Shown here in pieces: positions 33,001 to 44,593 of a stretch of DNA of 64,000 nt. Numbering within the stretch: the stretch's first letter is position 1; the number at the start of each line of letters is the position of its first letter. The notes beneath the pieces were generated by a model. The model saw only the letters and a list, made by a program, of their open reading frames with translations. It had not been told where the DNA came from and ran no database searches. A program made the translations under genes and the position numbers. Origin of the DNA: Neostapfia colusana (Eukaryota; Streptophyta; Magnoliopsida; Poales; Poaceae); NCBI GenBank assembly GCA_030760725.1, contig JASWHV010000003.1:115042153-115106152 (forward strand), written 5' to 3'.

Positions 33001-33330
33001 TTGTTGGTTTAAATTGCTGCTCAGGTCAAGGGGATGATGTGGTGTTCAATGACCAAGACTTCGGACCCAAAGAAGGATTCTAGGTTCATGGAGTCCCCCG
33101 GGCAACGCCTGTGACGGAGCCCAGAAGAATAATATTCCGCTGCTATTCTATTTACATGTTATGAACTTATTATCGTCCATCAAGATGTATGCTTTGTAAA
33201 ACATATTTATATTCGATACCTTGCTTGTAATAAATGATGCTTCACTATTTGTCATCACATGTATGAGAAAATGATCCTGGCATACATGTGATATTCACTC
33301 GGTTGTTCTTCGGATAAACCGGGTGTGACA
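30029..33330 (+). mobile_element. Solo LTR of family A
   Basis: TGTAACACC to GGTGTGACA, 3302 bp, with perfect 5-bp duplication CTTGG (30024-30028 and 33331-33335) and no internal sequence: the product of LTR-LTR recombination. It diverges from the two LTRs of element A in the leader but keeps TATATAA (30369), a donor-like GTGAG (30472), the exon-like blocks at 31960-32028 (with perfect GCAAGT donor) and from 33025 to TAG at 33081-33083, and AATAAA near 33228. Confidence 0.95.
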
Positions 33331-35184
33331 CTTGGGACCTTACAGTGGGGCCCACTGTCATCCACACAGAGGATCAAACCGACTCCACCGTGCTCTGCTC
33401 GGTTTCTTGCGCATTGCTGCGCGAACGCCATGGCGAGAGGGGGCTGCCACCTACTGGTCTTGGTCCCTGGCCGCCGGCCGATGTCCTCAGCATCTTATCT
33501 CCGAGCCACCGACGGCAAAAGAGCATTTCTCCACTTGTTGTCGCTCGCTCGCACTGAAAACACGCGAAAACGTCGCCGCGCATTCGTCTGACCCACCCTC
33601 ACCGTCGACCGGTTGAACCAGAGGCTTTTCACACCGAGCTGAGGCTACAAACAAGATCGCCGACCTTCCCTCGATGTCCTTGCACCATTTCCAGCTCGTG
33701 ATCGGCTTCCTTCGAGCTAGACCGAGCCGTTTCGACCTCCCCTGTTCAACACCAACGCGCCTCCAACTGATCACCGTCGCCCGGACAGGTACGAGCTCCT
33801 CCGACGCAACCAACTGCACACACAGGTTAGCATCGAGGCCTAGTAGCTCCTCTCGAATCCCCTAGCTCCCACTTAGCGCCGGGTAGCCGGAATTTTAAGT
33901 TTTTTGATGATCACCGTGTAGAACCGAAGCAAACCAAAACGGGAAATTCGTTCCACGTGTTTGATCAACTCCGATTTTTGTCTAGCCATAGCATCTAGGA
34001 CGCTTCACGATCACCTTGGCCCAAAATCACGAAGAACCGTCTATCCGATGAGTTGTGCGCTGGAACTTCGCCACCGCCTGCAAAAAGAGCTCGGGTCACC
34101 GTCGACCTCCTACTTCCGGTCGTTTGCAGCAAATTTTGAGTGCACCATCACCTTCCCCGAACCCTAGTGATGCTTTACGGCCGCTCAGGACGTCGGGAAA
34201 GGCTAAGGACACGGAGTTCACCGTCGGCGCTGCTCCACCGATCGCCGCCGCCGATGCCGACCGGATTCCCATCGTTTTCATGCTGCACAACCCTGCCCGG
34301 CTGCTTGACCGTGTGATGAGGAGTGTGTAGCACGAAAAATCGGCAAGAATGATCCACCGTAGCTGGAGAAAAAGCCGCGCCAATTCTCTGTCCGGTGCGT
34401 GCTCGCCCTTGGCGGGAGGTTGAAGACGACTGACCGAGGGGGCCCACCGGCAGGGGTGGATCCTTTTTCTTTTTTCTAGAAATTTGCTCAAACTTTAGAA
34501 GCCCATAACTTTGGCTAGGATTGTCCAAATTGAGTGAACCAAATTTTGTTAAATTCAGCTCTCTGAGTACTTTCCAACAGAACAAATTTCAGCCTTTTAA
34601 AGTCTTTATTTCTACAGAATTATTTTCCCAAAATTTAAACTGTTGGGAATTTTAACTCGAGATTTCCTTTGTGGAAAATTCTGAAATTCTGCTAGGGTGT
34701 TCATTGTAATATACCTGAGTCACATGAAAAAATTCAGATCCATACAAGTTAATTAAGTCCCCCTAATGGTGTGATTAAGTAAACTGACCTAGAGAAAAAG
34801 AAAAATGTCCAGAGACATTTTTCAGAATTTCTTCGAACTTCCTTAGCTCATAATTTTCTCTAGGATTCTCCAAATTACATGAAACCAATTCCATTAGAAC
34901 CATAATAAACTCTAGTTTCCAGAAAGTAATGTATTGCTCCATGAAAATCCCTAGAAAACCATAGAAGTTCTAATTAGGGCCAACTATACATTTATTTGTG
35001 CAGGGCTGAAATGAGCTTTGCTTCAGATGAAATTTGGCCAAGTCTCTGTTTAGGTTGTCAGTAAACGACAGTAAAAATTTCAGAGTCAAAAGGGCTGTCT
35101 AGCTATACTTATAGTCTTCACAATCTCCATTCAACACATGTGCATTTAAAATTGACATACAATTGTTATTTCTTTTTCGTGTAG

Positions 35185-35262
35185 TCGCTAAGGTTGAGGA
35201 AGACCCGGAGATATTGAATTTTATCCCTCTGGAAGAACCTTTAGTCGATGACCAGCAGCAAG
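35185..35262 (+). other. Exon-like acidic block in LTR B copy 3
   Basis: Follows 'atttctttttcgtgtag' and is followed by GCAAGC. It is 78 bp, open from phase 2 to phase 1, starting AKVEEDPEI and ending DDQQQ. The B1 equivalent (41175-41255) is 81 bp in the same frame, so the length difference is one codon. Confidence 0.45.
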
Positions 35263-36354
35263 GCAAGCTCCGTTTGCATTAACATGTTTATAAAGTCTTA
35301 TGTTTTGATCACTTACATTATGAATTTCATACTATGTGCATTAGCGTCTTGATTTGAAACCCAAGTGCATAGCCAAGAGAACCTTGGAGTTGGGTCTAAG
35401 ATTTGAACCTTGAGTAACAACTGCAATGTTCAAATAGTATAGGATTTGGTACAAGTCGAGTAGTTGGAACTACTTGCGAGAATAGGCTTAGAGGCACACT
35501 ACTCCGTTAGAGAGATAGACAATGAATCACATGGCAAGAAAATGAGACCGAGCAGAGAGTAAGGGCAGCAGGACGTTGGAGCCTGGGTGCCATAGCTCTG
35601 CTTGTGTCGATTGAGGATCAAGCCATGTGCGGTCCTGTTGAACAAGCTAGAACTGTACCGAAAACCTACCGGCTATATGGGAACTGAGAAACCGATGTAA
35701 TTTGGGTAGCTATATGTTGAGGCATTTCTTGTCATCCAGAGGGTTGGTTGAGAGAAGGATGGTGTAAATCTGCTTGAGGGTACCGTAGTTTGCTCCGCGT
35801 AGAGACCTCCTGCTCAGGATGATAGGACCGGTTCAACACTTGGCTAACGAGTGAAAGGTGGTTGCGTACGACGTCGGGGATGGTTGCTGTAGGCAACATC
35901 GAGTACGGCGTACGTGATGGGTTATTTGGGTAACCCTGCAAGTGTAATTCGATTATAATCGCCATCCCTCGCGGTCAGTGAGTACTACCTGTTCACTGTA
36001 CTGTGACGTAGAAAGAACAGGCTAGTTGTCATGATTTAAAAGTTGTTGTTTGAAAGTCCTACATTGATTGCTAATGACGTACTTTAGATTAGAGCAAACC
36101 AAAGTTCTTTTCAACCTTAGGCAAGACAGATAAGAGGAATGTGTTTCTTGTTTGATTGCGGACTTCCTATGTGGCTTAGCACAAAGTTTCTAATAATTTG
36201 AGGCTAAAACTTGAAAGTAAGAGTCAACTAATTAGGTGAGTCCTTATGCAAAGTACTTCCTGTTGTACACTTCAATTCCAACATGTAGAGTTGCATGTTT
36301 AGATGAGACGGGTTAGTCTTGCTGAGCCATCATGCTCACTGCTTGTTGTTGAAG

Positions 36355-36455
36355 CGTTTGCATGGTCTTATGAGGAAGAGGTGGCTCCCGAGGAGGAGAC
36401 GGGTCCCCCAGAGGGAACTACCATCGAGTGGGAGCCGTGCACGCCGCCGTGTTAG
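36355..36455 (+). other. Terminal exon-like block in LTR B copy 3
   Basis: With an acceptor at GAAG (36351-36354) the block is in phase with 35185-35262 and open to TAG at 36453-36455, ending GTTIEWEPCTPPC. The B1 equivalent ends GTTAEWEPYTPR. An AATAAA follows near 36566. Conservation of the tail despite wider divergence suggests coding selection at some time. Confidence 0.4.
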
Positions 36456-36893
36456 TGTGGTGTGTGTAGCTAGTGGAACGTGAGACCTTTTGCTTAGTCT
36501 ACGCCCGTGAGTGTAGACTACAATGTTGTGTTGTTGTAATTATGTTTATAAACAAGTTTATGTAATAAAATTTATCTTCCGCTTGATGTCTTCGATGTGT
36601 GTTATCTGGTGTTATCTATCACAGCACCCCTCAGCGAGATCCTGGATGTCAGGACCATTGGATCCCCACACCGAGAGAGGTGATGTTCACCATGGTCGCC
36701 TAGAGAGCGTGAAAAGCCCCCTTCTTGGCGCAGCAAATGTCGAAGTGTTGCTACAACACTTCCTCTAGTCTACTACTGGAGCATCCCGCGGAGGTTCTTT
36801 GATTGGAGGGGCTTGACGTCCCTAGAGTGATCAAACTCGAGTCAGAGGGTGAACACCGAGATTTACGTGGTTTGGGCCGCTGGAGCGTAAAAC

Positions 36894-36895
<2 letters not shown>

Positions 36896-36944
<49 letters not shown>
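36896..36944. repeat. (GT)n microsatellite
   Basis: About 24 uninterrupted GT units, ending 'gtgtttacagg'. Likely polymorphic in length. Confidence 0.98.
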
Positions 36945-36946
<2 letters not shown>

Positions 36947-37410
36947 ACAGGGTTGAGAACCGAACCCCTTGCCCGGAGGCTGCCCCGATCCTTTTATAGC
37001 TCAAGGCCCGGGCAATTACAATGTGGCCCGGGGGTTGACAAGGGGCCCCGAGGCTATCCATACCCTATACATAATCCATGGTATTTACAACAATGTGTGC
37101 AGTCGCTGTCGGAGGAGTTGAGGAGCGCCGCCTGACACGCCGAGTGCCTCTGACGGAGTTGATGATGGCGGGTGAAGGCCCCATATTGTCGCCGCGTCCT
37201 CTCGGTCTGCTGGGCAGCACTATGCCGTTGGTCAGCATTGTTCCGTTGTCATGCCTCGCCGCCCTGTCCCGTCACTGTAATGACGGACGGGAGTGGGCGG
37301 AGGCGTGCGCCGCGCGCCATGCTTCTGTGGAAGGCGCGAGTCTTGAATGCACGGTTTGACAGTGCACGTCCTCCTTGACTTGTGAGGCCCATGGCCCACG
37401 ACGGATTGTG

Positions 37411-37790
37411 GGACACGTGGCGGTTCCGGAGCCCTCCTTGGCAGGGAGGCCCGACCCGGAGCGTGGGGACACGTGGCAGCTCCAGACCCTACCTCAGTAG
37501 GGAGGCCTGGTGCGGGGCCAAGCACACGTGGCGGCTCTGTAGCCCTCCTCGGCAGGGAGGTCCAAGCCCGATCCTAGGGACACGTGGCAGCGGCGAACCC
37601 TGCCTTAGCGGGGAGGCCAGGTCCAGGGCCAAGGGCACGTGGCGGCTCCGGAGCCCTCCTCAGGTGGGAGGTCTGACCCGGAGCCTTAGCATACGTGGCA
37701 GCATCGGACCCTGCCTCAACGGCGAGGCCACGTCCGAAGCCAAGGGTACGTGGCCGTGCCAGTCCCCGCCTCAACAGGGAGGCGGGGTCT
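37411..37790. repeat. 55/56-bp tandem repeat, each unit with a CACGTGGC-type G-box
   Basis: The ACGTG core recurs with alternating 55- and 56-bp spacing: CACGTG at 37414, 37470, 37525, 37581 and 37636, then TACGTG at 37692 and 37747. Units alternate (GGCGGCTCC / GGCAGC...), so the higher-order unit is 111 bp. CACGTGGC is the classic plant G-box bound by bZIP and bHLH factors; use here is inference. Confidence 0.9.
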
Positions 37791-37870
37791 AGAATGTCTT
37801 CAATCCTCCACACGGGGGTACCCGGTCTACAGGGTAACAACAATGATATTATTGTTGCATCTTTTACGTC

Positions 37871-38625
37871 ATGCTATTATGCAACATATGTGACAAGAAT
37901 GAGCCAAGAACTATCACATTTTTGGGATTGGCTTGGGTAATGGAAGCATTAAACACTCCAGGTGAGTGTTACAACATATTCAGGATGGACCCATCACTAT
38001 TTTACAAACTGCATGATGTGTTGGTGAGAGATTATGGTTTGACATCCACCATTCATATGAGTTCTATGGAATCTCTAGGATTATTTCTTGTGACTTGTGG
38101 TCATTCTTGGTCCAACTCTGCTGTTATGAAGGATTTCAAGCATTCTAGTGAGATAATTAGTAGGAAATTCACTGAAATCTTAAATTGCATGGTGGCAATG
38201 TCTACACAATATATACAGCCTAAGGATCCTAATTTCCGCACTGTGCATAGTAGGATTACAAATGATCAAAGAATGTGGCTGCACTTTAAAGATTGCATTG
38301 GTGTCATTGAGAACACTCATCTTAATGCAACCACCAAAGAATGACTACATTAGATACATTGGAAGATTTGGTAAACCTACCCAAAATATAATGGTGGTTG
38401 TTGATTTTGATATGTGTTTCATATATGCATCTATTGGACAACCAGGATCTATGCATGACACAAATGTGTTGTACCATGCAATTGAAGCGGATGAAGATAT
38501 ATTCCACATCCTCCTCTTGGTATTGTTACAGTCATGTATTTCCTTTTTTTCTAATATACATATTCATGGTGTAAAACTCATCTTTGTTCTATAATGTAGG
38601 AAAACATTATCTCGTCGATGTTGGC
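37871..38625 (+). pseudogene. PIF/Harbinger transposase, 5' part (split by element B1)
   Basis: DDE-4 (PIF/Harbinger) transposase. N-terminal DUF-like region (ECYNIFRMDPSLFYKLHDVL, ESLGLFLVTCGHSWSN), then the catalytic domain. The first catalytic position reads GVIENTH where the family has an Asp; a frameshift lies at about 38330-38345; the second block is intact (MVVVDFDMCFIYASIGQPGS, then MHDTNVL). A short intron-like break (about 38519-38600, ending 'tataatgtag') precedes KHYLVDVG, after which element B1 begins. The rest is at 47082. Confidence 0.88.
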
Positions 38626-41174
38626 TGTAAAGGCCCAAGAAAAGGGACTTGCAAAAACTTTTCATCACCTCACAACACCACAATTTTTGTTGTGGATAGC
38701 TTGTGAAAAATTGTGAAGAGCAAGTAACCTCCATCAAAAGAGTGATTAGAGGGGAAAGCCTACACTTTCACAAAGTGGGATTTCTACACATGAACATGAG
38801 AGGTTGAGCTCACCCCTAGAACTTAAAAAGTCTTGGGAAGATTCAGGCCAAGTTTCATGTAAATCCAACACTTTTGAGGCACTTTTGGAGGTATTTGAAA
38901 AAGAGGCCAATTTGAATGTAAATTCAAATTGCAGCAACTTTCATCCCTCAAATTCAAAAGTTAGCTTCATATTCAAACTCAGCACATTTTTCTGAGCTAG
39001 CCCACCAATTTTCATCCCCATTGGAGTTCATCTTGTCGGGAGCTAAATTTGCAATAATTCAAAACTGAATTTGAATTTCAGTTTAAACATGAAGCAAATT
39101 TAACCCAACAAAGTTTAAATTTGAGAACTCAAATTCAAACCAATACTTGGGGGCTAAGTCTCTCATTCAATGTTTAGTAGCTGGGATATTTACAAAAGAA
39201 ATGGGGAAGAGAGGATTAGGGGGGAAAGTTGGGCCCACAGGTCAGTGGGAGGACTGTTCTCCAGCCGAGAGCTGCCTGTTTCTCACCGACGCCGATCGAG
39301 CACAACGCGCCAGCTCCAGCTCCCACGCCCGAGTGGGAGGGACACTGCACGAGTCGAGCGCGCCGTGGGAGACCGACTGAAGCGACGATAACGCGCACAG
39401 TCACGTGAAGGTCGTCACTGCCCATGTCGCTTTGCACTGAACCAACCCGACGGCCGTCGATCAACTTCCACCAAGAATTCGGCCGAGCCTTCGCGTGCAG
39501 CGCCTCTCCGAGCCCAAAACCACACCAGCTACTCGTCCTCTACCTCCTCAGCCCGAAGACAGCCGAGTTTTCGCCACCAGAACCTAGCTCGGCAACTATC
39601 GGCGATAACTGAGAGAAACGGCCGACACCGGCTCACCTTGGGCAGCTCGGACCAAAGGCTTCCATGGCCGAGCGAGGCCACTCTGAGACGCGCCGTATAG
39701 TCATGCTGCTACTGGCCAAGCCACAGCCCCAACGGTGGACTATCGAGTGTCAATTCGACGTTTTTCTCCAGGTGCATAACCTCGGACCTCCAGGTGAGAA
39801 TCTGTCGAATTCATTCGTAATCTTTGTCCTTAGGCCACCAGACCGTGCACACGCGAACTAGATTGGCTAGCGGTTGATTTCCCTTCACAACCCTAGTTAG
39901 AAAACTGACGCGGTGTGGGTTATTTTATGTTGTTCCAAGCTCAACCGTGCGGTATGGAGCGGGCGCACGGTGAGAACCCCGTTTGAGGTGTTTCCCTGAG
40001 CAAGGGAGTGCTTTCCGTGCCTCCCTAGCACCCACTGGTGCTCTATAATGGATGGGCTGGGTCGTTGGCAGGCTAGAACCACCGGGCAACGATGCTGAAC
40101 CTCCCCCGAGACCGCCGCACGCAGCCGGCACAGTTCCGGTCCCCTAGCACCCGAACCGAGCACACAAACAAGTTTCCCGACCCCATAAACCCCCAGGCAG
40201 TGGGCCTCCGGCCGGGAGACGGCCGGAAACACTCAGCCGGCGAGGCGCCGCCTCGGTCCGGCGAGGTCAGCGCGCGCGGGGGAAAGAGGGCTCGGAGGGA
40301 GAAGGGTGGGGCAGGCCCACCGGTCAGTGAGGGGGAGTTTAAAACCGGATCGAATATTGCCCAGGATCCCGTGTGGCTGCGCGCGGGGTAACCCTGTGGC
40401 CCGTGTGTTCTCGGTTTTCACTGGGTGAGATTTAAAGAGTGGGCCCAGGTTCTTTTCCAATAGCAAAACAATTCCAGTTTCGACTCAAATTTAGAAATTC
40501 ATAACTATGTGTAGGAAGCTCCAAATTCAATGAACCAAATTTTGCTGAACTCAGAATTCTGAGTACTTTCCAGCAATACCAATTTCAGCTCATGAAACCT
40601 AATTAGTTTTCCAGAATTAATTCCCTAAAGTCTAAACTGTTGGGAATTTTATCTGGAGAATTACTTTATGAAAAATGCTGAAATTTGGCTGAGAGGGTCA
40701 TTGGAAAATCCTGGAGTCACAGTAAAATTTTCAGACTTATCCCAGTTCATCTAGTCCCCCTAATTGGGTGATTAAGAGGGCTGCCCTGAGAAAATAGAAA
40801 AATGTACAGAGACATTTTTCAGATTTCCTCAAACCTTAATTAGGGCATACCTTTCAGTAGAATTCTTCAAATGACATGAAACCAATTCCATTAGAACCCT
40901 CTTAAATTCTAGTTTCCAGAAAGTAATGGTTGGAGCCATGAAAACCCCCGGAATTACTTAGAGGCTCAAATAATGACCACATAGTATTTTATTTGTACAA
41001 GGTTCAAATGAACTTTGTTTCAAATGAAACTTGGTCAAGACTCTGGTTAGGACCCTACCAAGCCACCATAAAAATTTCAGGACCAAAGGGGAGGGCTAGC
41101 TACAGTTATTAATATTATGTATTCAAGTTACACATTGCATTTAAATTGACATGTAGTATTTCATTAACGTGTAG

Positions 41175-41255
41175 TCGCTGAAGGCGAAGAGACTACGGAA
41201 GTGCTGGACTTCCTCCTTCCGGAAGAAGAACTAACTGCTGACCAACAGCAACAAG
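41175..41255 (+). other. Exon-like acidic block in the B1 LTR (GC donor)
   Basis: Bounded by 'aacgtgtag' and GCAAGC. It is 81 bp, open from phase 2 to phase 1, with AEGEETTEVLDFLLPEEE early and DQQQQ at the end. It is repeated in the truncated 3' LTR (from about 45634) and matches the copy-3 block in frame. Confidence 0.45.
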
Positions 41256-42280
41256 GCAAGCCCCGGTTTGCATTAAGCCTTTTATAAAGTTTTTACTTTG
41301 TTTACGTACGTAGAGTGAAGTGTGTATGTGCATTAGGTGAAGGATGAATGGAACCCCACTTGAATGACCAGAAATTTTCCATAAGAGTGAGGGTAGTGTA
41401 TAAGACCTCGAGTAGACAGGCTATGCTTAATGATTCATAGGACTTCGGTACAAGTCGAGTAGTTGGAATCTACTCGCGAGTTAGGTTTGGGACACACGGA
41501 TTCGGTTGAGTGATGTGAGATCACTTTAGTAATGAAAATGAGACTAGGCAGGGGCTAGGGCGCAGCAAGAGGAAGTCTTGTATGCGCAGCCCTATCCGTG
41601 TCGATTGAGGACCAATCTATGTGTGGCCCTGCTGAGCAAGTATTGAACGTACCGAAGACATATCGGATATATGGGCCCCGATAAACCGATGTAGCTTGAA
41701 CCTCCGGGCGTCGAGGCATAACGCACCGATTTATAGGTGTAGGCTGAGGGCAGCAAGGTGGAAATCTGCCAACGGGCATAGAGAGATGCTCCGTGTGGGG
41801 AACCTCCTGCTCGTTTCGGTGCGACCGGTTCGACGTTTGGGCTGTTGGGTGAAAGGTTGTCCCGTACGACATCGAGTGAGCGTGTTGTGCAGCTCCACGG
41901 GTGGGCGTACATGACGTGCTCTTTGGGTCTCCTTGCAGGTGCATATCGAGTCGATTCGCCGTCCCTCGCAGTGACGAGTACCGCTTGTTCACTGCGTCGT
42001 AACGTAGATAATTTATGGAATGTTATGATTCAATACTGCTGTTATGATATAATTGCATTGCTACCTGTGTGCCACCAAATATTGCTTACTAAATTTCAGA
42101 TTTCCGAACTGTTAACTTGTGGCTAAAAGATGAACTAAGGATGAACTTGTAGGCATGTCCATTGATGCACTGTTACTATCCTATGTCCATTGTACCCCTC
42201 ATGTAGAGTTTCATGCTTAGGTGAGTCGGTTAAGTCTTGTTGAGACATCGTGCTCACGGTTGCTGTTTAAGTGTTTTCAG

Positions 42281-42378
42281 GTGAGGAGCCACCCACGGAC
42301 TCGGAGTACGAGTCCACCGACAAGGGTTACCCTCCGTCGGGGACCACGGCTGAGTGGGAGCCGTACACGCCGCGCTGA
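42281..42378 (+). other. Terminal exon-like block in the B1 LTR
   Basis: After 'taagtgttttcag'. In phase with 41175-41255 it runs 31 codons (EEPPTDSEYESTD ... EWEPYTPR) to TGA at 42376-42378; AATAAA follows at 42452. The 3' LTR copy (about 46721-46818) keeps the frame with two amino-acid changes in the early part. Confidence 0.45.
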
Positions 42379-42613
42379 GCTGAGGAGTGCAGCTAGCGAC
42401 TTTTGCTAGATAGGCGGGCGTGAGTTGTGAAAAAGTAGACTTCCGCTGTGTAATAAATACAATAGTTTGTAACTGAATATTGTACCGTTCGTACATTCAG
42501 TTCAGTTGTTTTCCCATGTAATATATTGTGTTCTTATGACGTGTGCTATCGGGTGTCGCATCGTGCGGCACCACCCTCTGCGATCCTGGATGAGCGGATC
42601 CCGGTCCGCCACA

Positions 42614-44593
42614 GCATGGTATCGGAGCTGCTTTGGGGATAGCACAGTACTTAAGGACTGTATTATGGGAAAACTTAGGTTTACGGTGAGGATTTGGTAG
42701 TTTGCCCAAGTAAGGACTATATTAGCATAGTTACTTAAAGTGGCAAAGACTAACCTATGTGTTATAATTCTAAATTTTAAATTATGTAACGACGCACCTA
42801 CGCTCTGGTAAGTATGGTAAGGAACGCTACCGAAAGTGGTTCAGTTTCGGTTAGCTCCCCTGACGAGGAACGTGGTTCAGTGATAGGTCTCACAGCTTGG
42901 TGTGAGACATCAATATGAAACTCTTGGACTCCTCATGTTCCTGAGTTCATATGAAACGTTGATCCCTAGCGTGCATTAGGCAAGTAAGTGGAGACCTCAT
43001 CGCGTGGTCAGTAACGCGAGAGTGTGTTCGTCTGGAAATAGCCCAGGAGGACATACGCAGCGCTTGCCATCGGCGTGCCCTGCAGGGAAGTAGGTGGTAT
43101 CTGTTGGGTTGATAACATTCCCAACCGTGACGACCCGTTCATGACATACTCGGGTTCCCCGTCGTGTGGTGTTGAAACATGATCACGTACCTTGAGACGT
43201 GACCTAACTCAAGGACGGCCGTATGGCAATGATACGGGCGTTTGTATTTAATTTTAAATATGGTCCTTCCTGAAATGAATAACCATTGCATGCATCATTA
43301 TTGGGTGGTCTTCTGCAGGTACTAACCACGTATGTATCCGTGTAGTAAACGTGTGCGAGAGACCGTTTAGTGCCACACTTGAGACGTATATGCCGGTACA
43401 ATCCAGTTAGGATTTTCTTTTGTGAGGAACGTAGTACCGAGATATCATAGGCATATGCATGAAAAATAATGATAACAAGGAATTAAAATCACTAGGTTCA
43501 ACATTTAGGAACCTGGTTGGGTAGCAAAATTGAAGAGTGATGAGTGTAGTTCCAAAAGATTGAAAAACAGAGTGCTCTGTTTTAGGCAACAAGTTTGCTG
43601 ATCTTCAATAGGGCATAACTCACAGGTCTTTTAGCCTAGGGAGGTGTGGTATATAGTTCTGGAAAGGTATTTAAGTACTCTACAACTTTGTTGTATACTG
43701 CCAGAGCTGAAACACACCTTAAGATAGCTTAAATCCCGGAGGAATGTAAACTGTCCAGAATTAGGACAGAGTTAAACACTCTCTGGACTGTTCTGTTTTT
43801 CAAACATAACTCCCAGTAGAAATATCTAAAATTGTCATATGATACATCTTTATAAAAGGGTAGGATATGTTTTACATCTTTGCAATTCAAAGTTTCTGAA
43901 ATTTCAGCACAGAATTCAGTGGAAGCCAGAGTTGAAAGCAGCAACTTCCAAGGGAGGTGCTGTTGAAATTTTTCCAGAGATTCTGCTGACTTTGAATTAC
44001 CATAACTCTGTAACCAGAGCTTATATGAGGGCAAATAAGTACTCGTTGGAAATATACTGAAGTTAACTTTAACTTTGGTACTCAGCTTGAGTCATGAAAA
44101 TGCTTAGAACCAGATCAAGATCTTGGATATGTAGAAATTGGTCATTCTGACAGAGGAATGGCAGTTGAACTCAGTTGAGAGGTTGTTGTACCCTAGAGGG
44201 GGTTTGAGTACTTCCAATGGGGTAGAACATACTCCTGAGGGGTTATCTTCAACTAGTGAAAGATTTGAGTATAGGTCTCACTCAAGTTCTTTTACTAGAG
44301 ACCATGTTTGTGTCGTATTGAAGATAAAAGGGGTGGTATACGTGATGACACAGCGATAGTAACGTCTCGGAGTGACCAAACCTAGTTGTGGTGAGCTTCC
44401 AAAGAAGAGGTTCATCAAGTTGGATTTAACTAGATTGTATTTGGTCTGGTAATGGTGTAGCTTGTGCAAAGTTATTACATTATCTACATACGAGATGTAT
44501 CGCATGAATTTATTGTCATTATGGTTTACGCCTATTTTATTTGACTGCATGCAATAGGTTGCGGGACTGAGGTTTATTGTCGTATGGTTGCAG
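42614..44593 (+). other. Primer site and leader of B1
   Basis: TGGTATCGGAGC at 42617-42628 is the tRNA-Met-type primer site. The following roughly 1.9 kb has no convincing ORF. It ends 'gtatggttgcag' directly against the gag ATG at 44594, an acceptor-like site. Confidence 0.7.

Larger units (their letters stand above)
33331..36670 (+). mobile_element. Family-B gypsy LTR, copy 3 (main part)
   Basis: Collinear with B1 LTR: GC-rich leader (33340-34460), 'cataacttt-ctaggatt' AT-rich middle (34500-35160), exon-like block 35185-35262, 'gcggtcctgttgaacaag' at 35629, last exon-like block 36355-36455, AATAAA near 36566, and the end block to about 36670 (GATCCCCACA). The leader ORFs (for example 33325-33865) are not recognised. 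It is clearly diverged from B1, which makes the shared open frames in the two exon-like blocks informative. Confidence 0.75.
36671..37850. other. Unclassified repeat-rich segment between LTR B copy 3 and the PIF remnant
   Basis: No convincing gene. It includes a block resembling a common grass LTR motif ('caccgagatttacgtggttt', 36858-36877), a long GT repeat, and a 55/56-bp G-box repeat array. Its edges could not be tied to inverted repeats or a target duplication. The many short ORFs come from GC-rich composition. Possibly a further solo LTR or the internal part of one. Confidence 0.5.
38626..42613 (+). repeat. 5' LTR of B1 (3988 bp)
   Basis: Starts TGTAAAGGCC and ends GTCCGCCACA, followed by a tRNA-Met-type primer site. 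It has a GC-rich leader (39230-40400), a donor-like CAGGTGAGAA at 39791, AT-rich middle, exon-like blocks 41175-41255 and 42281-42378, and AATAAA at 42452. ORFs within are small; none is recognised except for the conserved tail described separately. Confidence 0.88.

Noticed and set aside
33325..34585. Host gene in the GC-rich region after the solo LTR
   Set aside because: The region is collinear with the leader of other family-B LTRs (24950-25750 and 39230-40400) and the ORFs are not conserved between copies.
37390..37800. CRISPR-like array (regular repeat spacing)
   Set aside because: The 55/56-bp units are contiguous tandem repeats without unique spacers, and the DNA is a plant nuclear genome.
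36803..37843. Several 70-136-codon ORFs across the GT repeat and the G-box array
   Set aside because: They are translations of simple and tandem repeats, with frames open on both strands.
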